Shown: positions 55,301-64,000 of the stretch, piece by piece
Position numbering within the stretch: position 1 is the first letter of the stretch
How the letters are laid out: each line of letters begins with the position of its first letter
DNA from: Buxus sempervirens
Taxonomy: Eukaryota > Streptophyta > Magnoliopsida > Buxales > Buxaceae
Assembly: GCA_947561395.2 (NCBI GenBank)
Contig: OX387194.1
Location: forward strand, 29,088,036 to 29,152,035
Direction: 5' to 3'
Length of the DNA stretch: 64,000 nucleotides
Notes under the pieces: generated by a model
What the model saw: only the letters and a program-made list of their open reading frames with translations
Database searches by the model: none
What the model was told of the DNA's origin: nothing
Translations under genes and position numbers: made by a program

Positions 55301-55760
55301 TGATAACAGCCGGAAACCATGGTTTTGATTGAAACCATGGTTTCAATCAAAACTGTTAGGAATATAATTAAGTATATAAAGTTCACCCCTTACTATTAGC
55401 TTGAGCTTTTAGTAGGAACGGTGTTCTACATGGTATTAAAGCCTTAGGCAAATGCCAAGGTCTTGAGTTCAAACCTTCACTCCACCCGTTGAGAAATAAT
55501 ATTCCATGTGTAGGGCTTCCCTAAAATGGGTTTGAGTCCGGCCCACACGTGAGGGGGGGGGGGGGGTGTTAGGAATATAATTAAGTATATAAATTTCACC
55601 CCTTACTATCAGCTTGAGCTTTTAGTAGAACGTTGTTTTACAAAAACCATTGTGGTTTGAGCTTGAAGCAGTGGTTTTAGAGAAACCATGGTTTTAGAAT
55701 TGTGGTTTCAGTTTCAGAAAACCATTGAAACTATTCCTGAAACCATGGTTTCAAACTTTC
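55300..55760. repeat. cluster of AAACCATGGTTT palindromes
   Basis: Four perfect copies of AAACCATGGTTT (near 55313, 55332, 55684 and 55741) and several near copies (AAACCATTG, GTGGTTT) surround the TRIM. This looks like one palindrome-rich segment split by the TRIM insertion. Confidence 0.75.
55354..55642 (+). mobile_element. TRIM retrotransposon, 289 bp, TSD AAAAC
   Basis: Direct terminal repeats of 77 bp (55354-55430) and 76 bp (55567-55642), starting TGTTAGGAATATAATTAAGT and ending TACA. After the first, TGGTATTAAAGCC stands for an initiator-Met PBS (TGGTATCAGAGCC with two changes). Before the second, a purine tract ends in a long G run. AAAAC flanks at 55349-55353 and 55643-55647. No coding capacity. 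LTRs under 80 bp are at the short end for TRIMs. Confidence 0.92.
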
Positions 55761-56137
55761 AGAGACAATGAATTTTAAAAAAATTTCTCCATGAGTAATT
55801 GAATCAGATTAAACAAGACTTGTGCCATCATGTTTATGAAAACAACTGTTCTAATTTTCATTTAAGGCAATTTACAAAAGAAATGACCTACACATAGTTA
55901 AATCTGTTCAGCGACCCAAGATGAATTCAACGTACTAACCGCATAAAAGGATTCAAGATACAAAATGGACATAGAAAATATAATGATAAATAAAAAAAAG
56001 AAAATCTTATAAAAAAATTATTCCCTATAGAATGTATCTTCAATATTATATGGTAATCAATTTCTATGATTTAACTTTTAAAGACTTGTTGATAGATATC
56101 ACGATTATATCAATATACAGGCTATTGAGAGAGGGGT
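55760..56137. other. AT-rich DNA between TRIM and Tekay-type element
   Basis: No ORF, repeat family or signal recognised. The last five bases (GGGGT, 56133-56137) should be the TSD of the element that follows. Confidence 0.35.
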
Positions 56138-58567
56138 TGTAAGACCCCGAATTTTCCTAAATATAAAAGTAAATTAATAATTAATATTAATTAGGGTTTT
56201 AATCGATGGAAATAATTTATGGAATTAGGTGATATCGTAATTAGTGGAGATCCAGAGTTGGGCGCAGATCCGACCGTCTGATCGTGGGATATCGCGATAA
56301 GATCAATACTTTTATTTAGATATATTTTAATTGGGCGATGTGCATTAAAATTATTGCATGTGAGATGCATGGGATATGAGGGGATATAAGTAAGTTACAA
56401 AACCTAAGGAAATGCGTGTGGAATACCTAAACGTATATTGTTGCTTGTATTCGTTAGAGGCACGACCAAGAGCAACCGTAGGCGACCAAAGAAGAAGAAG
56501 AAGAAGAAGAGAAGAAGAAGGAGAGTTTGCTCTGGTGTTTCTTCATCCCAATAGCACTATTTCGTGTCTGTGTTTGGACTGTTCAGAGGAGAAGGAGAGA
56601 AGTCGCACGATAGAGGTAGGTAGCACTGTTTTCACGATCGGTTTTGTGTTCTTGACTTGTTTAATCTCTATGCATGTTTTTGTGTTGTAGAAATATGTAT
56701 TTAGCTTGATATCAATCTTATAAGTATGTTAGAATCATCTTGGACATGAAAATTCGGATTTTGAAACACTGTTTTGACGTTAAGAGTAGACCGCCGACCT
56801 CTCTATGCTCGACGATCCTCAGATCTCCTAGGCGCTAGTACAATATTTTAGACCGCCCAAGAGCGCTAACTGACAAGACCTTGGCGCTCTGTTTTGAACT
56901 ACCGCTGACCCTAGAGCGCCTGACCGATCCTAGGCGATCCTGAGCGCTCAGTGCAGAAAATCCAAATTTTACCAAATTTAACCCCTGATTCAATTCCAAA
57001 CTATTTTTAACCAATTTTAATCATTAATTAAGATGTTTTGATACCAAATTAAATTACCAATTACCTATTTTACAAAAAAATAAAAATATGGAGGTATTTA
57101 GGGTATGAGTTGCCGAGTTTTACAAATAATGGGAAAACCTAAATTTTGTGAGAATCAGACTTATAAATTTGAGATAATTAACTAAGAGACATGTAAATTT
57201 ATATTGATAATTAGAATATGATATAAAGGATTTCCAGATCAAATTTTCAAATCCAGTTAACCTGATAATGAAAGAAATTACAGATTTAACCATTATATGC
57301 CACTAGGCACTATTATTTACAGAAATATTAGTCCTTAGGGATTTTTGGTGTGCAGTGGGCATAGCTGGTTATGAATCCATAGTTTTGGCTAGATAGCTAA
57401 GGGATATTCATTTGGGTTGAGTTACTCCCTAGTGCGAACGCACTTCCTTTTCAAGTTGGGTTGCTCTGGAGGGTCCTATGTCTGAAGGGACACCCCGGTG
57501 CTCCGCTGGTGATTCCCTGTACATGTGGATAAGCAACCATCTCCATGTATTGATTTCAATGCTGCATGCTGGTGGTTCATGCCAACTCGGTTGAGTCGTG
57601 TGCAATAAGTAGATGACTACGGCTCTTATCTAAGGTGATGTTCACGGGTTTGAGTATCATTAGTAGCGTCGCCCATAAGCCGCACGATGGTATAACATAT
57701 GATTGAGAGTCATCTCAAACGTGTATCTTTCTTTGTGAGTCCTACAATGATACTGAGATTTCAAATACTTACTATTGATATTGTTCACATGCTGGAAGCA
57801 TGTATATGGTACTTAAGGTTGGATGTGACTGGTTAGTACATCTCGGTTTTACATTGGATTCTGTTATTGATTTCTAAATCATGATCTTTGATATACATGA
57901 TACTCTACACTGATACTTAAACTGTTTTATATGCTGATTTGTATTCCATGATCGATATGAATGTTTATACGAACCTGTTTACTCGAGATTGCTTATTCAT
58001 GCATGAACATCTATTTTAATATTTATGAACTGTTTGTAGCATGCATGTGTTTCCTACTGAGATATTCGTATCTCACCCTACTTCTTTATGTTATTTTTCA
58101 GCAGATACGCGAGAGGGGGATCCTAATGGGGATTATCAGAGTGAGCTTGCTGATTTTTCACCAGAGGATTATTATTATCCTGACTTGATCTGAGGTCAAG
58201 GAGAGAGGACTTTTGAGACTTTGACAGCTTGATTTTATTATTTATTTGGTTTTTGATGTACTAGAGAAATTGAGAGCTTTAGTGACCCTTTCATTATTAC
58301 CAAACTTGATCACTTGGATTGGATGGTTATTTATTTTTTTTATAAGGATGTTAGACTACACTTCCTCACATTGATGATTTTGCACTCTGATTATTAATAG
58401 TATATAGATTATTTCAATTCTTCAGTCTAGTTAATTATTGTTGATTATTGGATATGGGCCCAGTAACATCTCGAATTCGGTTGTTGAGCTGGATTCAGGT
58501 TGTTACAGTAGCGAACCGGATTCGGGTCAGGTATCAGTTTTCATTGACCCAGGTTTGGGGCATTACA
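56138..58567 (+). repeat. T3 5' LTR (2430 bp)
   Basis: TGTAAGACCCCGAATTTTCC to GGTTTGGGGCATTACA. Contains a GATATAAG TATA-like site near 56382, an AAG-rich tract (56489-56522), and the block GATATTCGTATCTCACCC (about 58061) that recurs in every LTR of this group in the window. Confidence 0.92.
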
Positions 58568-58571
58568 GAGG

Positions 58572-58582
58572 TGGTATCAGAG
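58572..58582 (+). other. primer-binding site of T3 (initiator tRNA-Met)
   Basis: TGGTATCAGAG, complementary to the 3' end of plant initiator tRNA-Met, four bases after the LTR end. Standard for chromoviruses. Confidence 0.9.
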
Positions 58583-58691
58583 TAATGGTCCTAAACTTTG
58601 ATAGCCAAGCTTAGGGGGATGGGATTGTGAGTACACTAGATTCAACCCTTAGAAGTATTGGCTTCTAACAAATGGAATTTGTATTTTGCAG

Positions 58692-59807
58692 ATGGCTGGT
58701 AGAGGGAGATGCGCACAAGCTGATACTACTGATGAGACAGTTGAGGCTAGGGAGCAGCAACAGGACGCTCCATTACCACCACCTCCACCTGGAGAAAATG
58801 TGCGGGCTGTTGTTGGTACTTTGGCAGAGCTTCTTGCCAAGGAACGGGAGGAAAGGATGAATCAGAACCTGAATGGGAATGGCGGTGATTGACACAGAAA
58901 TGCTCCTAGACATGAGGGAGAGATTCAGACAGCTCGAGACTTAGAGCAATTCAGGAAGTTGGATCCGCCTATTTTCAGTGGACGACCAGATCCGATGGTG
59001 GCAGAGAGTTGGCTGATGCGAGTTGAGTGGATATTTGAGGCCATGGGATGCCCAGTGGATAGGAGGGTGAGACTGGCAGCATTCTTGTTTGAGGGTGAGG
59101 CAGTTCACTGGTGGACAACTAGGAAGAGGTAGGACCTTCAGGCTACTTTTATGACATAGGATGGATTCCAAGAGGTGTTTTATGAGCAGTATTTTTCTGA
59201 GGAGCTCTGACTTAAGAAAGAGCGGGAATTCATGGATATCATCCAGGGGAGCCAGACAGTGGCACAGTACGAGGCCAGATTTGCAGCTTTGTCTCGTTTT
59301 GCACCACATATGATTCAGGATGAGAGGAGACTAACGTCGCACTTTGAGTGGAGTCTGAAGTTTCAGATTCAAAGTATGCTAACAATATTCTTGTACACTG
59401 AGCTCAAGGATATTGTACGTCGAGCCACCAGGGCTGAGAGTGACCTTGAGACTAGAGTCAGCCAGAGCAGGGCTAGACAGCAGATGAGGCCAGTTGAGCA
59501 ACGAGGTTTCCTTAGTGGAGGCAAGAGGCCTAGAGATTGGACTAGAGGAGAGTCTTCAGGAGGTCAGTACAGGCCAGCTCATAAGGTTTGTCTCAGATGC
59601 AACAAGAATCACGTACCGAGTCCATGTGTTGCAGCTCTGGGTAATTGCTACAAGTGTGGTCGAGCAGGCCACAGAATTAATGACTGTAGGTTTCTTTCGA
59701 GCTATCAGCCGTTAGCAGTGACACGGCCAGACTTACTATTGCCAGCACCCGCCGCACCACAGAGGCCACAGTTTCAGCAGCCAGCTCAGATAACACCTGT
59801 GGGATAG
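58692..59807 (+). pseudogene. T3 gag
   Basis: Starts ATGGCTGGTAGAGGGAGATG. A 66-codon N-terminal piece ends in TGA at 58889; further stops lie at about 59130, 59157 and 59208. From 59232 it is open to 59807. The gag fold includes AESWLMRVEWIFEAM and VHWW; a CCHC zinc knuckle (CYKC..AGH....C) is intact at 59646-59687. The frame ends with a TAG at 59805. Confidence 0.88.
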
Positions 59808-59864
59808 AGACCCTAGGGCCGAGAAGCAGCTCAGAGAGGAGGGCAGAGGCAGGCAGAGGAGATC

Positions 59865-61190
59865 AAGGCTGAACATGAGGCACCCGAGATAATCGGAGGT
59901 ATTCTTTTCATCTGTGATAGATCAGCATGTGTTTTATTTGATTCTGGTGCTTCGCATTCCTTTATATCGCCTGTTTGTGTACGACGGATTGGATTGTCAC
60001 CAATTGATTTGGATGCTGTATTGACTGTGCACACACCATTGGGAGAGTCCACTAGAGTTGAGTCTATGTATAGAGACTGCATGATTAGATTGGGGAGATT
60101 AGAGTTGCCTGGTGATTTGATTGCCTTAGAGATTGGAGGGTTTGATGTAATACTAGGAATTGATTGGTTATTCAGACATCACGTCACCCTAGATTGTAAT
60201 GCAGGGACTATTACAGTCAGAGGGCCAAATCAGACAACCCATTGTTTTAGATGTGAGGGGTTGAAATCATGTATTGGTCTGGTAGCATCTGTAGTGGTAG
60301 AGGAGCCTGGGAGTGACACTCCTGTCATCTCCGATGTACCCGTAGTTCAGGATTTTGTTGATGTATTAAAGGAGTTACTTAGACTACCACTTGCTCGAGA
60401 TATTGAGTTCGGGATTCAGTTGATGCCTAGTACAGCTCCAGTTTCGAAGCCACCCTATAGACTTGTGAAACTTGAACAGGAGGAGTTAAAGAAACAGATA
60501 GATGAGCTTCTAGAGAAGAAATTTATCAGGCCGAGTGTGTCACCATGGGGCGCACCAGTTCTGTTTGTGCAGAAGAAGGATGGTAGTATGCGAATGTGTA
60601 TTGATTATAGGCAGCTAAATCAAGTGACAGTAAAGAACAATTATCCGTTGCCTAGGATTGATGACTTGTTTGACCAGTTAGGAGGTGCATCTTGGTTTTC
60701 CAAGATTGATTTAAAGTCGAGCTACCATCAGTTGAGAGTAACAGAGGAGGATGTAGAGAAGACAGATTTCCATACACGCTATAGGCATTATGAGTTCTTG
60801 GTTATGCCTTTTGGCTGACCAATGCCCCAGCTATTTTCATGGACCTCATGAATAGGATATTTCATGCATACTTGGACAGCTTTGTAGTGGTGTTTATCGA
60901 TGACATCTTGATATATTCTAAGACCAGAGAGGAACATGTTGGGCATTTGAAGTCCGTATTGCATACTTTGAGGAACCACAGGCTGTATGGAAAATTCAGC
61001 AAGTGTCAGTTCTGGCTGAGGCAGATTTCATTCTTAGGTCATATTATCTCAGGTGAGGGCATATCTATGGACCCTGAGAAGGTTAAGGCAGTGGCAGATT
61101 GGCCTAGACTCACTACCGTGACAGAGGTCAGGAGTTTCCTTGGCATGGCAGGTACTACAGGAGATTCATCGAGGGATTTTCTCGTATAGC
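59865..61190 (+). pseudogene. T3 protease and reverse transcriptase
   Basis: Aspartic protease active site DSGASHS at 59940-59960 and ILGIDWL near 60150. The linker and RT are open from 59994 to 60818 ([35 protein letters not shown]). A one-base loss near 60815 shifts the frame after MPFG. RT continues 60839-61189 with FIDDILIYS (catalytic DD near 60899-60904) and a [11 protein letters not shown] thumb. A second frameshift lies near 61150. Confidence 0.88.
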
Positions 61191-62539
61191 CGCACCCCTG
61201 TCTGCCTTAACCAAGAAGGCAGTGAAATTCCAGTGGAATGAGAAGTGTGAGCAGAGCTTCCAGGAGTTGAAGCAGAGGTTAACTACTGCCCCAGTGTTGA
61301 TTGTGCCATCCAAGGATGAAGCATTTGCAGTATATTGTAATGCTTCTAGGATTGGTTTGGGATGTGTTCTGATGCAGCAAGGCAGAGTTGTAGCTTATGC
61401 CTCGAGATTGTTGAGACCACATGAGAAGAACTACCCTACTCATGATTTGGAGTTGGCAGTAATAGTCTTTGCACTGAAGCTATGGAGGCATTACCTTTAT
61501 GGAGTAGAGTTCAAGATTTTCTCTGATCATAAGAGCTTGAGATACTTGTTTTCTCAGAGAGACTTGAACATGAGGCAGCGTAGGTGGATGGATCTGCTAA
61601 AGGACTTTAAGTTTACTTTGCAATAGCACCCAGGTAAAGCAAACATGGTGGCAACTGCCTTGAGCAGAAAGAGTGCAGTTGATGATCAGGTAGCTACTTT
61701 AGCAGCCTTTATGATGAATCAGTGTAGATTGGTGGATTTAGTCAGAGATTGGCAGGGAGAGTTTAGCTTGCCACAGGACGGAGTGATTAGAGTTGCTCGT
61801 GTTCAGATAGAGCCAAATTTGGTACAGTTGATTCGGGAGAGACAGTTGATCACAGCTAATTCATACCAGATAGTTGATTAGTAAAGGATCTGAGGTTGCT
61901 GTAGATTTTTCAGATAGAGATTGGCTATTGAGATTTAGAGGCCGTATTTGTGTTCCGAATGATAAGGAGATTAAGGAGAAGATACTAATCGAGAGACACA
62001 GATCGAAATATGCAGTACACCCAGGGAGTACAAAGATGTATAAGAATCTGAAGGAGATCTATTGGTGGTCAGGAATGAAGAGGGAGATTGCAGAGTATGT
62101 GGCTAAGTGTTTGACATGTCAGCAAGTGAAGGTGAGCATCGTAAGCCACCTGGGCTACTTCAGTCACTTCCTATTCCAGAATAGAAGTGGGAACATGTGA
62201 CCCTGGACTTTGTGTCTGGATTGCCTATGACAGCGAAGAAGGAGGATGCTATTTGGGTTATCGTTGATAGACTAACTAAGTCAGCGCATTTCTTACCTAT
62301 CAGCACTACACAGCAGTTGAAGTCTCTAGCTGAGTTGTATGTCAGGGAGATAGTGAGACTTCATGGAGTGCCAGTTTACATAGTGTCAGGCAGAGATGCA
62401 CGATTCATGTCACACTTTTGGTCTACATTTCAGGCAACCATGGGCACAAAGCTTAGTTTCAGCACCAGCTATCATCATCAGACAGATGGATAGTTTGAGC
62501 GTACCATTCAGACATTGGAAGATATGCTAAGATGTTGTG
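61191..62539 (+). pseudogene. T3 RNase H and integrase, truncated
   Basis: RNase H is open 61222-61626 ([38 protein letters not shown]) and ends in a TAG before HPGKAN. The integrase zinc region (H..H near 61996-62020, CLTCQ near 62108) and core follow in two frames (break near 62140-62190). LDFVSGLP, then GRDARF where SDRDARF is usual, then TDG-stop-FERTIQ: the stop replaces the expected CAG just before the catalytic Glu. Cut at 62539 after RCCV by the next LTR. Confidence 0.88.
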
Positions 62540-64000
62540 TGTAACGCCCCAAACTCGGGTCAATGCAAACCGTCGCCTGACCCAAATCCAGTTTGCTACT
62601 GTAACAACCCAAATCCAGCTCAACAACCGAATTTAAAATGCTACTGGCCCATATCAAATAATCAGCAATAATTAATCAAACTGAAGAATTAAAATAATCC
62701 ATATACCATTAATAATCAGAGTGCAAAATCATCAATGTGCGGAAGTATAGACTAACATCCTCATAAAGAAATAAATAACCATCCAATCCAAGTGATCAAG
62801 TTTGGTAATAATGAAGGGTCACTAAAACTCTCAATCTCTCTAGTACATCAAAAACCAAATAAATAATAAAATCAAACTGTCAAATTACTCAAAAAGTCCT
62901 CTCTAATCGACCTCAGATCAAGTCGAGATAATAATAATCCTCCGACGAAAAATCAGCAAGCTCACTCTAATAATCCCCACTAGGATCCCCCTTTCGCGTA
63001 TCAGCTGAAAAATAACATAAAGAAGTAGGGTGAGATACGAATATCTCAGTAGGTAACACATGCATGCTATAAACAGTTCATAACTATTAAAATAGATGTT
63101 CATGCACGAATAAGCAGTCTCGAGTAAACAGGCTCGTATAAACATTCATATCGATCATGGAATACAAATCAGCATATAAAACAGTTTAAGTATCAGTGAA
63201 GAGTATCATGTATATCAAAGATCATGATTCAGAAATCAATAACAAAATCCAATGTAAAACCGGGATGTACTAACCAGTCACATCCAACCTTAAGTACCAT
63301 TTACATTCTTCCAACATGTGAACAATATCAATAGTAAGTATTTGAAATCTCAATATCATTATAGGACTCACAAAGAAAGATACATGCTTGAGATGACTCT
63401 CAACCATATGTTATACCACCGTGCGGCTTATGGGCGACGCTACTAATGATACTCAAACCCGTGAACATCACCTTAGATAAAAGCCGTAGTCATTTACTTA
63501 TTGCACACGACTCAACCGAGTTGACATGAACCACCAGCATGCAGCACTGAAATCAATACATGGAGATGGTCACTTATCCACATGTACAGGGAATCGCCAG
63601 CGGAGTACCGGGGTATCCCTCCAGACATAGGACCCTCCAGAGCAACCCAACTTGCAAAGGAAGCGCGTTCGCACAAAGGAGTAACTCAATCCAAATGAAA
63701 TATCCCTTATCTATCTAGCCAAAACTATGGATCCATAACCAGCTATGCCCACTAGACACCAAAAATCCCTAAGGACTAATATTTATGTATATCAATAGTG
63801 CCTAGCGGCATATAAAGGTTAAATCTATAATTTCTTTCAATATTGAGTTAACTCGGTTCAAAATCTAATCTGGAAAATCCTTTAGGCAATAATCTGGTTG
63901 ATATTATAATTTAAGATGTCACTTAGTGGAATATCTCAAAGTATAGGTCTGTTTGCCATGAAAACACAATTTCACTATTTAACTGCAAAACTCGGCTACT
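62540..64000 (-). repeat. Tekay-type LTR in opposite orientation, runs off the window
   Basis: Starts TGTAACGCCCCAAACTCGGG at 62540, the reverse complement of the LTR end at 58530-58567. It stays colinear with the reverse of about 57100-58567 (GGGTGAGATACGAATATCTC near 63029, a GGCGACGCTACTAATG stretch near 63433). It is either the 3' LTR of a minus-strand element, a solo LTR, or one side of a larger inversion; the TSD partner is outside. The 75-codon minus-strand ORF at 62918-63145 is an LTR shadow. Confidence 0.9.

Larger units (their letters stand above)
56138..62539 (+). mobile_element. T3: Tekay/Del-type gypsy element, decayed and cut at integrase
   Basis: 5' LTR 56138-58567, PBS, gag, protease, RT, RNase H and most of integrase. 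It is broken by an opposite-facing LTR at 62540, which removes the integrase C-terminus, any chromodomain, and the 3' LTR. The RT and integrase wording ([35 protein letters not shown]) fits the Tekay/Del chromoviruses. At least six in-frame stops and two or more frameshifts. Confidence 0.9.

Noticed and set aside
55354-55567. First read as a tRNA-derived SINE because GGTCTTGAGTTCAAACC resembles a Pol III B box
   Set aside because: Direct terminal repeats with TG...CA, a Met-type PBS, a G-rich polypurine tract and a 5-bp TSD fit a TRIM much better.
58572-58590. tRNA-Met-like sequence
   Set aside because: It is only the primer-binding site complementary to the tRNA 3' end; no cloverleaf.

Overview
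This is nuclear DNA of a flowering plant, most likely a dicot. The window is built almost entirely of plant transposable elements nested in one another, plus one clear host gene, a BAHD acyltransferase at 52.1-53.5 kb on the minus strand. Plant-specific signs are Tat/Ogre-type Ty3/gypsy elements with a second RNase H domain, a Tekay/Del-type gypsy element primed by initiator tRNA-Met, a TRIM, Mutator- and hAT-type DNA elements with 9-bp and 8-bp target-site duplications (TSDs), plant-mobile-domain genes, and GT-AG introns with T-rich 3' ends. The species cannot be named from the sequence.

Layout. 1-13173: element T1, a Tat-type retrotransposon on the minus strand (5' LTR 11501-13173, PBS 11481-11498, gag-pro-pol from about 8.9 down to 1.6 kb, and an antisense DUF7745-like gene entering at the left edge). 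T1 lies inside the 3' LTR of a larger relative, T2 (13174-34847, 5' LTR 32439-34847). T2 has an internal region of about 18.5 kb and carries two genes antisense to gag-pol: a six-exon plant-mobile-domain gene (15747-18529) and a two-exon DUF7745-like gene (19000-20648). 34.8-43.1 kb: a mosaic of Tekay-type LTR fragments, including a solo LTR with a TTTGG TSD (37177-39508) and a non-autonomous hAT element (41733-42563). 43164-49875: a 6.7-kb Mutator-like element with a 9-bp TSD, itself invaded by an inverted LTR. 50-54 kb: the BAHD gene with related Mutator-type MITEs on both sides, one of them inserted at its probable TATA box. 54-56 kb: a possible retrosequence and a very small TRIM. 56138-62539: a decayed Tekay-type element, cut at its integrase by an LTR in opposite orientation (62540 to the end).

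How the parts relate. T1 and T2 share one plan: LTR, Arg-type PBS, long repeat-rich leader, one continuous gag-protease-G-patch-RT-RNase H-second RNase H-integrase frame, convergent antisense gene(s), polypurine tract and LTR. Both have lost coding capacity, mostly through C-to-T type nonsense changes (often CAG to TAG) plus single-base frameshifts, although the two T2 LTR ends differ at only 9 of 744 positions.

The most unusual signal is a family of about 30 short interrupted palindromes (mostly 21 bp, arms AACCG/CGGTT or CCCGTA/TACGGGC), repeatedly spaced exactly 28 bp start to start. They lie in the U3 of both LTR types, in both leaders, and in front of both antisense genes. This fits a shared promoter or enhancer code, but it is an inference from position and pattern only.
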